DNA of 64,000 nt, taken from assembly GCF_007747995.1 (NCBI RefSeq), contig NZ_CP036276.1, forward strand, positions 6,996,001 to 7,060,000, given 5' to 3'. The stretch is from Symmachiella dynata. GTDB lineage: Bacteria > Planctomycetota > Planctomycetia > Planctomycetales > Planctomycetaceae. This document shows, one piece after another, positions 33,857 to 41,570 of the stretch. Each line of letters starts with the position of its first letter. The stretch's first letter is position 1. Under the pieces are notes generated by a model, which had not been told where the DNA came from, did not search any database, and was given only the letters and a program-made list of their open reading frames with translations. A program made the position numbers and the translations under genes.

Positions 33857-34956
33857 ATCTCAGGAACAGAATAGAAATTGACGTCCCCCTCACTGTTTCC
33901 GGTTGCGAGCGTTTTTCCATCAGGCGAAAAAGCAACTGCAGTGGCACCCCAATAGTCGTCGTTGTCTTTCACAGTGGCGTCATCCCTGATTGTTTTAATT
34001 AACTCACCCGCTTCGATATCCCAAATCATAGTCAAACCTTGATCTTGGTCGTCTGGTGTTTCGGTACAAGCCGCTAGTAAACGAGCATCGGGAGACAGGG
34101 CGATTCCACAGATCACGACATCACCGGCATTGAACGTTCGGTATAGGGACCCGTCATTGATGTCCCAAATCGAAATGACATCTCCACAGCAAAACTGGGT
34201 CGTCGCAATTCTTGTTTTGGCGTGTGCCATCTGGATGGATTCGGTCGTACGAAGCAAACAGCGGCTTTGCTCCGATTGACTGGCAATATCGTAAATGGAG
34301 AGGTAACGACTATTGTCCACCCCTGTCACTTGAATTGCCAACAGGCGTCCATCAGCAACAAAACCAATCGGCCACATATCAAGGCCGTCTGCGGACAACT
34401 CCGCGCGCTTCTCGCTCGTCTCCACTTCCTTCACGACCACTTGATCATTGCCGGCCCTGACAGCGACATGACGGCCGTCGGGCGAAATCACGCGGGGATC
34501 CTCTATGGGGAAACGTTCCGGTTTCAGTTTGTGGATGTTCCAGCGAACGACTTCGTTGCCTCCCATCACATGGATGCACTCGCCGTCTGGGGTAAAATAA
34601 AGGGGCGCATATCCGACCATGGCATCAATCGTGAGCGAAGCCTGGTCGACCCAACTCTCGCGACCCAAGCCATAGTCTTTGGGTTCCCAAATACGAACTG
34701 TTCCCGGCGGATTTTCGAATAACGGTGAAACCCGCCAGCTGCTCGGATGTTGCGGGTAGTGCGTGCTTGCCAATTTCTTACCGTCTGGCGAGAAGGCCAG
34801 CGAATCAACCGCAAATGCACCGGCTGAGGCCGAGCCGTGAATCGCCCAGCCATCGTCGTCCTGAATGGCTCCATCCATGTCGATTTGCGAGGCACATCCA
34901 GCAAACGTTGCGAGGCACAGTGCCATCGCCAGCCCGGCATATGAAATCCGTTTCAT
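33844..34956 (-). CDS. WD40-like beta-propeller lipoprotein
   Basis: The protein has 370 residues from ATG 34956 (MKRISYAGLAMALC). The signal peptide ends in the lipobox TFAGC (about residues 19-23). The body is a propeller with repeated SPDGK/SPDAR units (LAFSPDGKKLAST, VISPDGRHVAV, IALSPDARLLAA, VAFSPDGKTLATG) and partners such as VRIWEPKD and ISIWDINDG. It is probably a periplasmic or surface-anchored binding protein with no catalytic residues. The frame is open to 35142 without similarity. Confidence 0.8.
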   Translation of the reverse strand: MKRISYAGLAMALCLATFAGCASQIDMDGAIQDDDGWAIHGSASAGAFAVDSLAFSPDGKKLASTHYPQHPSSWRVSPLFENPPGTVRIWEPKDYGLGRESWVDQASLTIDAMVGYAPLYFTPDGECIHVMGGNEVVRWNIHKLKPERFPIEDPRVISPDGRHVAVRAGNDQVVVKEVETSEKRAELSADGLDMWPIGFVADGRLLAIQVTGVDNSRYLSIYDIASQSEQSRCLLRTTESIQMAHAKTRIATTQFCCGDVISIWDINDGSLYRTFNAGDVVICGIALSPDARLLAACTETPDDQDQGLTMIWDIEAGELIKTIRDDATVKDNDDYWGATAVAFSPDGKTLATGNSEGDVNFYSVPEIHAE

Positions 34957-35103
34957 CGAGAACGGCTCCTGAAAACGATTGCGATTCGCTGAAAACGTTA
35001 TCCGAACCCTGAAACGGCAGCAATAGCGACTTGTTGGATAGCGGCGTGACCGACGATGATGTCGTTTCGGAAATTTTGGCGGCGTTGGTGGATTGTGCGT
35101 TAC

Positions 35104-35177
35104 CCCCCGGCAAAGCCGGGGGCTGAAAGCAAACGCGCGCAATCCACATTTCCATCAGCCCCCGGCTTTGCCGGGGG
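35104..35177. repeat. Inverted pair of CCCCCGGC-AAA-GCCGGGGG hairpins
   Basis: Hairpin one is at 35104-35122 and its inverse at 35159-35177. Each has eight-pair arms and a three-base loop, and they share CTGA/TCAG flanks. They lie between the SGNH-nitrilase stop and the upstream region of the WD40 gene, both on the minus strand, and may act as a transcript end. Confidence 0.75.
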
Positions 35178-35188
35178 GGGCGTGCCGA

Positions 35189-36802
35189 TTACGGACCGGG
35201 CACGGCCGACACCGGTAATTCAAAATAAAACACGCGGTTTTGATCCAACGGGCCGTCGATTTCTTCTTTGGGGATCAATAACCGGTCGCCCAGGATTGTG
35301 CGGCTTTTGATTGTGCCGTCGGGGGCGGTGACTAAAAATTCTGCGGGATGCACGAAGACGATGTATTTGCCGTTTTGTCGTGAACGGCTTTGCACGATCG
35401 GGTCGTTTCGCCGGGGGCCGAACATGCCGCCGGAGGGGCAGATCAAAAACTCCGCGCCGTTCTCATTGAAGCGGCCGACGATGGATTGTTCCGTTCGGTC
35501 AGCGCAGATCATCAGGCCGGTTTTGCCGAAGGGGGAATCGAACACCAACGACCGATCGCCGGGAGTGTTGCGGACCAATTCGTGTTGCAGTTTTTGCTTG
35601 CGGTATTTTCCTACCAGTTCACCTTCGGGATTGATGAACACAGCCGTGTTGTACCGTTTGTCGCCGTCGGCTTCCATCATGCCGGCGACGAGATGAATAT
35701 CCAATTCGTCCGCCAGTGCCGCTAATTTTTTGAAGTATTCGCCATCGGGAATCGGTTCGCCCAGTGCGCGGTATCGGGGGAGCGGAATTGATTTGTCGGC
35801 GATGGCGTAACCATCCAGAAACGACTCGGTGGTGACGACAATCTTCGCGCCGCCGGCGGCTGCTTCGCGAATCAATGCCTCGGCCCGTTGGTAATTGGTT
35901 TCCTTCTCGGTGCGAATCCATTTGAGCACGATCCCTGCGACGCGAACCGTCGGTTGATCGCTTGTGGAAGCGGCATTTTTTTCGGCGAGACGTTTTTTGA
36001 TCAGCGGAGCTAAGAACTTGGCTGTTTCATCGCCAATGACATGATAACCGGCCAGATTGGGGTGCCGGTCGCTGAACCAGCCGGGGACGTCTTTGAGGTG
36101 TGCATCGTAGCGATTGCCCATCGCAATCACTTGCTGGTCGTAGATCGCTGGGCGGATGAGCAGATGAAATCTCTCCGGAACATTTTTGAGTGGAACGCGG
36201 CGATAGGTGAGGGCCTGTGGGCCGGCTGCTTTCAGCTCAGCGGCAAACCGCTCGTGGACATCCAACAATGGAACGTTTTCACTTTCAGCCACCGCGCGGA
36301 CAATGGTATTGATGTCCTCGTCGCGCTGATCGCGGAAATAGGGAAACGTCGGCATCAGGATTAGTTCAGCGCCGGGATGATCCTGACGTAACCGTGCCAT
36401 CAGCTCGCGTAGATCGTTGGGAAAATTCTTGGCAAAGTCCTTGCGCTTGCCACGGTCGTTGAGCCCGTAACGAATCAGCACATAATCGAGTCCGGGCAAC
36501 GGCTTAATGTCGCGGTCATACCGTCCCGATGTGAGGAGTCCGTGGACAAACTCGCCGTCGCGACCTTGGTTGATCACATTTGTGGCGGGGATATCATTGT
36601 CCGCTTTGAGCAAATCGCGAATGACATCTTCCAGGTGATGTGCGTTGGGATCGGTTTTGCGACAGATACTGCCAATGCAAGTGCTATCGCCCATCAACAA
36701 GATTTGTAGTTTGCCGTCATGATCGGCGCGGGCGGTGGCGGATGCGACGGTGAGGGTGAATAGACAAATACTGGGCAGAATGAGGCGACGGAATAACAGC
36801 AT
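35189..36802 (-). CDS. Exported SGNH hydrolase fused to a nitrilase-type carbon-nitrogen hydrolase
   Basis: The protein has 537 residues from ATG 36802 (MLLFRRLILPS, a signal peptide). Domain 1 (about 26-270) is an SGNH/GDSL-type esterase: LLMGDSTCIGS (catalytic Ser), YGLNDR (block with Asn) and FSDRHPNLAGYHVIGD (Asp-x-x-His). Domain 2 (about 285-537) is a nitrilase fold with its triad: VVTTESFLDGY (Glu), LVGKYRKQKL (Lys) and GLMICADRTE (Cys). SGNH domains deacylate carbohydrates or lipids, and nitrilase-fold enzymes cleave amides. An exported two-step hydrolase is a reasonable inference. The frame is open to 36931. Confidence 0.82.
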   Translation of the reverse strand: MLLFRRLILPSICLFTLTVASATARADHDGKLQILLMGDSTCIGSICRKTDPNAHHLEDVIRDLLKADNDIPATNVINQGRDGEFVHGLLTSGRYDRDIKPLPGLDYVLIRYGLNDRGKRKDFAKNFPNDLRELMARLRQDHPGAELILMPTFPYFRDQRDEDINTIVRAVAESENVPLLDVHERFAAELKAAGPQALTYRRVPLKNVPERFHLLIRPAIYDQQVIAMGNRYDAHLKDVPGWFSDRHPNLAGYHVIGDETAKFLAPLIKKRLAEKNAASTSDQPTVRVAGIVLKWIRTEKETNYQRAEALIREAAAGGAKIVVTTESFLDGYAIADKSIPLPRYRALGEPIPDGEYFKKLAALADELDIHLVAGMMEADGDKRYNTAVFINPEGELVGKYRKQKLQHELVRNTPGDRSLVFDSPFGKTGLMICADRTEQSIVGRFNENGAEFLICPSGGMFGPRRNDPIVQSRSRQNGKYIVFVHPAEFLVTAPDGTIKSRTILGDRLLIPKEEIDGPLDQNRVFYFELPVSAVPGP

Positions 36803-37005
36803 GGAATGACTCCGGGATGAGGTAGGCAGTTCCATGCCATGATAACCGGGTGGAAAGCGGTTCGTCCACATTGTTGCTCGTTTGGCAGGTGTTGTTTTGT
36901 TCGTAGACGTTCGCTGTCTGATCGAGGACAATCACCGATTGAATCACACTGTGTGCGACGGCGAAGCCGTTGGTTGGAGTGAGGAAAACGTAGGCGGTTG
37001 GGATT

Positions 37006-38316
37006 ATGAATACACCGAACGATGATCACTTGCGGACCGAAGGGGACGTGAATTTTTCCGCCGTGCGACAGGAATGGCAGGCGGGGCATCTGAATGAGAA
37101 AACCCGATCCATTTTGGATGCGGATGCGCGGGCCTTTCTGCACCAATCGCTCTCCACTCCTTGCCTGAATGCGCTGGAGGGTTGTGAAGGCATTTATCTG
37201 ATCGACAGTGCTGGTCGGCGGATTATGGACTTTCATGGCAATAGCGCTCATCAAGTTGGTTACGGTCACCCGCGCGTTGTGCAGGCGGTCAAGGATCAAC
37301 TGGATCAATTACCGTTTTGCCCGCGACGGTACACGAACGAACCATCCATTCAACTGGCGGATAAATTGGCGGAAATGGCGCCGGGTGATTTGAGTAAAGT
37401 CCTCTTTGCCCCCGCCGGGACCGCTGCGATCGGCATCGCTTTGAAACTGGCACGTTATGCGACCCGGCGACACAAGACGATTTCGATGTGGGGTTCGTTT
37501 CATGGAGCCTCGTTGGATGCGATTTCCGTGGGCGGCGAAGCGCTGTTCCGTGACGGGCTTGGGCCGCTGTTGCCCGGCAGCTTGCACGTCCCTTGGCCGC
37601 ACGAGGAACAAGACGCGGCAGAGATCGAACGATTGATGGACCAAGAAGGGGACATCGGCGCGGTGATTGCCGAACCGATGCGGTGCACAACCGTCGATGC
37701 CCCGTCGGCCGCTTATTGGCGGCGGGTCCGCACGTTGTGTGATGCGCATGGCGCGCTGTTGATCTTCGATGAAATCCCACTCGGACTGGGACGGACAGGG
37801 CGATTCTTTTGTTGCGAGCATTTTGGAGTCACGCCCGATGTGTTGGTGATCGGCAAGGGGCTAGGTGGAGGGGTGATGCCGTTGGCGGCCACGATTGCTC
37901 GCGCTGATTTGGATATTGCCCCTGATCGCGCCTTGGGGCATTACACGCACGAAAAAAGCCCGTTGGCCGCAGCCGCGGCGCTGGCCACGATTGACGTTAT
38001 CGAACAAGAAAACCTCGTCGCCCGTGCCCATGCATTAGGACAACACGCGGCTAGTCGTTTGCGTCACCTGCAACAACAAGTTCCCCTGATCAGCGACGTG
38101 CGGGTGCTTGGGTTGGCGATCGGGGTTGAATTGTCCCGCGGTGGTGGCAAAGCGAATGCCGAAGCGGAGCGGGCGATGTATGAGTGTTTGACGCGGGGCT
38201 TGAGTTTCAAAGTCTCTGACGGCAATGTGCTGACTTTGATGCCTCCGTTGGTGATCAGCAAGGCGGAGTTGGATGCTGCGTTGGATATTGTTGGAGAGGT
38301 GTTGCGTGCCTTGTAG
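37006..38316 (+). CDS. PLP-dependent class III aminotransferase-fold enzyme, PbfA-like
   Basis: The protein has 436 residues. LSTPCLNALEGCEGIYLID, DFHGNSAHQVGYGHP, PFCPRRYTNEPSIQLADKL, TISMWGSFHGASLDAISVGG and VLVIGKGLGGGVMPLAA (PLP Lys) closely follow the pattern I recall for (R)-1-hydroxy-2-aminoethylphosphonate ammonia-lyase (PbfA), which turns a hydroxylated aminophosphonate into phosphonoacetaldehyde. Unlike known loci there is no phnW, phnX or phnY beside it, so the substrate is inferred. PAGTAAIGIALKLAR replaces the more usual GGTEANE segment. It converges on comB. Confidence 0.78.
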   Translation: MNTPNDDHLRTEGDVNFSAVRQEWQAGHLNEKTRSILDADARAFLHQSLSTPCLNALEGCEGIYLIDSAGRRIMDFHGNSAHQVGYGHPRVVQAVKDQLDQLPFCPRRYTNEPSIQLADKLAEMAPGDLSKVLFAPAGTAAIGIALKLARYATRRHKTISMWGSFHGASLDAISVGGEALFRDGLGPLLPGSLHVPWPHEEQDAAEIERLMDQEGDIGAVIAEPMRCTTVDAPSAAYWRRVRTLCDAHGALLIFDEIPLGLGRTGRFFCCEHFGVTPDVLVIGKGLGGGVMPLAATIARADLDIAPDRALGHYTHEKSPLAAAAALATIDVIEQENLVARAHALGQHAASRLRHLQQQVPLISDVRVLGLAIGVELSRGGGKANAEAERAMYECLTRGLSFKVSDGNVLTLMPPLVISKAELDAALDIVGEVLRAL

Positions 38317-38333
38317 GGTGTGGTGAATTTGCG

Positions 38334-39212
38334 TCAGGGGAGGCTGTTGGTTTTGCGAAAACCCTCACCCCCGGCCCCTCTCCCAGAGGGAGAGGGGGGT
38401 ATAGGATTGGGGGGTGGCAAGAACACCGGGGCGTTCTTATGGGTGTTGGTGGCTGGATAGAGCGTGTGGTTGGTGGTGGACAGTTCCGGGACTATGGGGT
38501 GTGTGTCCCAGTGCGAGGCGATCACGATATCCGAGTCGAGTCCGAGTTGGCGGAGATTACGGCCGCCGTAGCTATTGCGCAATGTGCTTAAAAATGTCTC
38601 GGCATCTTTTCCGGCTGATTCCCACAGTGACATGGCTAGCGTGGTTTGGTCGTCTTTGATTTCTGGACGACTATGCTGCGTCCACAGTGCGGTGGCGATG
38701 GCTCCGGCGCAGAGGGCGTCTTCGACGGTGACCTCGCCGTTTGTGCCGGCGCAGATGAAACGCACCGGGCGTCCGTCGCGAATCAATACGTCGAGTAGCG
38801 CATTGAGATTCGCGAAACACCCAATCACAATGCGCTCGGCAGCAGCAACGGCGTCGATTGCCGCGGTCCCGTTGGTGGTGGTGAAGATGATCGTCTTACC
38901 GGCAATTCGCTCAGCCGTGTATTTTGCGGGGGAATTGTCTAAATCGAAACCTGCGATCATCGTCCCCTGCCGCTCGCCTCCTAGTAGGATTTCCTTGTCA
39001 GCGAGTTGTGTCGCCAGTTGCCGAGCAGCGTCGACGGTCGCGCAAGGAACGACTGCTTCAGCGCCGACGTCAAGTGCGGTGGTAATCGTCGTCGACGCCC
39101 GTAACAAGTCGATCACGACGGCGACAGATCCTGTGAGCAAATCTTGGTCGAGCATCTGCGGCAAGAGGTGGACGGAGAACGGGAGCGCTGTATTGGCGGT
39201 GGGAGTATCCAT
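38334..39212 (-). CDS. comB: 2-phosphosulfolactate phosphatase family protein
   Basis: The protein has 292 residues. AVVIDLLRASTTITTAL, ILLGGERQGTMIAGFDLDNS, TIIFTTTNGTAAIDAV and RFICAGTNGEVTVEDALCAG are the ComB blocks. In archaea the enzyme dephosphorylates 2-phosphosulfolactate for coenzyme M; in bacteria the role is often sulfolactate-related or unknown. The last ~22 residues (NPIPPSPSGRGAGGEGF ...) are encoded by a family A palindrome (38361-38399), so the C-terminus has been extended or replaced by repeat DNA. The ECF sigma gene ends 4 bp upstream, indicating co-transcription. Confidence 0.87.
   Translation of the reverse strand: MDTPTANTALPFSVHLLPQMLDQDLLTGSVAVVIDLLRASTTITTALDVGAEAVVPCATVDAARQLATQLADKEILLGGERQGTMIAGFDLDNSPAKYTAERIAGKTIIFTTTNGTAAIDAVAAAERIVIGCFANLNALLDVLIRDGRPVRFICAGTNGEVTVEDALCAGAIATALWTQHSRPEIKDDQTTLAMSLWESAGKDAETFLSTLRNSYGGRNLRQLGLDSDIVIASHWDTHPIVPELSTTNHTLYPATNTHKNAPVFLPPPNPIPPSPSGRGAGGEGFRKTNSLP
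38361..38399. repeat. Family A palindrome inside the 3' end of comB
   Basis: CCCTCACCCCCGGCCCCTCT, then CCCAGAGGGAGAGGGG. In the minus-strand reading it is translated as PPSPSGRGAGGEG near the ComB C-terminus. Confidence 0.85.
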
Positions 39213-39216
39213 TCTC

Positions 39217-39834
39217 TTAGCTGCCTCCCAACACCGTGCGGAGTCGCCGCAAGGCGCGTACGTACCGCATTCCGGCGGCTGGTTGGCTGAGGTCCAGTGC
39301 CTGCGCGACTTCGCTGTTGGAAAGTTGTTCGATATGCCGCATCAACATGATCTCACGGTCATCTTCGTCTAACTCATCCAGGGCGGCCAAGAAGCGCTCC
39401 TGCAATTCCCGTCGAATTGTGGCGGCGGCCGGGGTGAGTTCTTGGTCTCGTAATTGGGCGGCCAGATCGAGGCTCGATTGATCGCCCGTCCCCAGGCGGT
39501 GCATGGGTTGTTCGCGGTCGACGCTGCGCCGCTCGGCGACGCGGTGTTTGCGATGCGCGTCGATCATGTGGTCCTTGGCCAGATGCCGCAGCCAAAGGTG
39601 AAAGGGCATCTTGGGGTCGTCCAGATAACGTGTTAGCCGGCGACTAGCTTCCAACAGCACATCCTGTACGACGTCGCTGGCATCGACGCGCTGCGCTAAC
39701 TTGCGATCCAACCGCAGGCGAACCATCTGCCGTAGCGCCTCGCGATGCCGATCCAGCAATTGCCCCACGGCAGCGGAATCACCTTGTTGGGCGCCGCGCA
39801 GCAGTTCTTGTGTTTGGTCGGAATCGGGCCACAT
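39217..39834 (-). CDS. ECF-type RNA polymerase sigma factor
   Basis: This is a 205-residue sigma-70-family factor with only regions 2 and 4. VDASDVVQDVLLEASRRL (region 2, core and -10 contact) is near residue 50, and EREIM-like DDREIMLMRHIEQLSNSEVA with LDLSQPAAGMRYVRALRRL (region 4 helix-turn-helix) is at the end. It resembles the large planctomycete ECF groups. No anti-sigma gene is adjacent; the only partner in the apparent operon is comB. Confidence 0.9.
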   Translation of the reverse strand: MWPDSDQTQELLRGAQQGDSAAVGQLLDRHREALRQMVRLRLDRKLAQRVDASDVVQDVLLEASRRLTRYLDDPKMPFHLWLRHLAKDHMIDAHRKHRVAERRSVDREQPMHRLGTGDQSSLDLAAQLRDQELTPAAATIRRELQERFLAALDELDEDDREIMLMRHIEQLSNSEVAQALDLSQPAAGMRYVRALRRLRTVLGGS

Positions 39835-39840
39835 TGTTAG

Positions 39841-39872
39841 GCTTGAGGCTTGAGGGGACAGGCTTGAGGGTT
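39841..39872. repeat. Heptamer-type GCTTGAG repeat
   Basis: GCTTGAG GCTTGAG GGGACAG GCTTGAG, upstream of the sigma factor. The same words occur at 45885-45915. Confidence 0.6.
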
Positions 39873-39961
39873 GGGGATTTGATTGCTGTTGGACAGCTCG
39901 GGAGTTGCATTGGCATGGCCAGTGGTACCCAAATTACAATAATACCTGTAGAAATTGCTGG

Positions 39962-41212
39962 TTAATGGTCGGCGGTGACCATTGATTCTTTGTTTGCCGA
40001 GGGGAGCGGATTGACGGGGGCGTCGTAGGCGCCGAAATCGTTGAAACAGAAACGCTTGACCAAACGATAGATTAGGTTTTTCTCTGGAATCTCAACGGCG
40101 GGATTGTACTGTGAGGTGCGGTTTTCCATCGCCTGCAATTCTGCCAGCGCGGTTTGCCGGACAGTGGCATCCTTGGCGCCATGTAGGACGACTAATTCCT
40201 CCAACAAGTCGGGCCGCTCCAGTACGATACAACCGCGCGTCGATGAGGCGGCGAGTTGGCGGAAATCCTGTAGGAAATCCGATTCGCGGAAGACGTCCCG
40301 AATGTGCCGCTCGTCGTGGATCGATTCTTTGGAAAACTGCACGATCGGACAGGGTTCGATATCGCCCCAGGGATTGATGTGGTGGCTGATCCCGGTTGCC
40401 GCCGGGCAGAGCGCGCGGCCTTCTCCGTCGTAATAGGCATCGATGACGCCAATCGGTTTTGTCGCCCGCGTCTCGACCACGAATTTGCGAATGCGGGTTT
40501 GTTGTTCGGGCGTGAGCGCCATATCCGGTTCGGGATCGGGACCCATCGGGCGATAGACGTGATACCAGGTGTACATCACACCCATCTCGATGAGTCGGTC
40601 GACCCATGCGTCGGTCACTAAGTCATCGATGTTGGTTTGGCAGACGGAGGTGCAAACGCCGGTGAGCAGTTTGTTGTTCACACAGTTTTCAATGCCCTGC
40701 ATCGTCTTGCTGAGCACGTCTTTGCGGCCGCGGCGTTCGTCGCTGACGATTTCTGTTCCCTCGACGCTGATCAGCGGCGTGACATTGCCCAGTTTGCGAA
40801 GCCGCTTTGCTTTTTCATCGGTGATGAATTGGCCGTTGGTGAAGACTTGGAAATAGCAATCGGGATGTTGCTCGAGGATGTCGAACAATTCCGGATGCAT
40901 GAACGGTTCGCCGCCGACGATGCCGAAAAAGCTGTTGCCGACCTCTTTGGCTTCGGTGATTAGCCGGTTCATAGCCGTCAGATCGATGGTCTGCTGTTTG
41001 GCAGCCACGTCGACCCAACAGCCTTGGCAGCGGAGGTTGCAACTGTTGATGATCGAGACGTACAAGAATGGCGGAAAATATTCGCCCCGTTTGAGCCGCT
41101 GTTTAAATTTGTAGACGCTGCGCAGTCCTTTAAAACCCATGTTGTACATGAGTTTCCACAACAGCCGCTTGTCGGTTTCGAACAAGGCGCGTTTGGCCAT
41201 TCGCAGGTACAT
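39962..41212 (-). CDS. Radical SAM protein (HpnH/SPASM-like layout)
   Basis: The protein has 416 residues from ATG 41212 (MYLRMAKRALFET); two TTG codons precede it. YVSIINSCNLRCQGCWVDV contains the CX3CX2C cluster motif. GGEPFMHPELFDILEQ is the SAM loop. A later Cys set (ALCPAATGISHHINPWGD, IEPCPIVQF) is placed like an auxiliary cluster. It may act on a lipid or peptide, but I cannot assign a substrate. It is alone on the minus strand, divergent from nothing obvious. Confidence 0.83.
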   Translation of the reverse strand: MYLRMAKRALFETDKRLLWKLMYNMGFKGLRSVYKFKQRLKRGEYFPPFLYVSIINSCNLRCQGCWVDVAAKQQTIDLTAMNRLITEAKEVGNSFFGIVGGEPFMHPELFDILEQHPDCYFQVFTNGQFITDEKAKRLRKLGNVTPLISVEGTEIVSDERRGRKDVLSKTMQGIENCVNNKLLTGVCTSVCQTNIDDLVTDAWVDRLIEMGVMYTWYHVYRPMGPDPEPDMALTPEQQTRIRKFVVETRATKPIGVIDAYYDGEGRALCPAATGISHHINPWGDIEPCPIVQFSKESIHDERHIRDVFRESDFLQDFRQLAASSTRGCIVLERPDLLEELVVLHGAKDATVRQTALAELQAMENRTSQYNPAVEIPEKNLIYRLVKRFCFNDFGAYDAPVNPLPSANKESMVTADH

Positions 41213-41238
41213 CAACAACGTCCTCTCAGATGGAAGTG

Positions 41239-41293
41239 TAGGTCCGGTTATCCCGGACGATTGTGTCAGCGACCGGCATGAAAACCGGACCTA
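41239..41293. repeat. Inverted repeat TAGGTCCGGTT / AACCGGACCTA
   Basis: Eleven-base perfect arms (41239-41249 and 41283-41293) lie upstream of the radical SAM gene. They share the GTAGGTC start with the GTAGGTCA palindromes. Confidence 0.6.
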
Positions 41294-41499
41294 GCTCGGA
41301 GAGCCTTCGTCAGCCAACAGCGGCCGGTGGAACCGACCCTACTTAGCCTCTATCGTAACGCTCGGGGGATTGTTTAGCCACAGATTCCTACGGAATTCAC
41401 ATGGTTACGCAGTCGCCTTGCTGGCAAGTCCCGAATCGAACGCTAGCGGTTGGAATTGACGAGAAAGCGAATCGGACTGTGGGTTAGGCAAACCGCAAC

Positions 41500-41534
41500 A
41501 AAAAATCCCCGCCACGGACGAATCCGAGACGGGG
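41500..41534 (-). terminator. Rho-independent terminator of the RTX gene
   Basis: Read on the minus strand, a GC-rich hairpin with CCGCCCC/GGCGGGG arms around a TCGGATTCG loop is followed by six T (41505-41500). It lies ~40 bp past the RTX stop codon. Confidence 0.7.
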
Positions 41535-41570
41535 CGGTTGAAGTTGAAATTTCTCATGACGCGGGACGTA

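Noticed and set aside
37006-39212. Joint phosphonate/sulfonate pathway of the PbfA-like enzyme and ComB
   Set aside because: The genes converge, share no transcript and act on different chemistries; adjacency alone is not enough.
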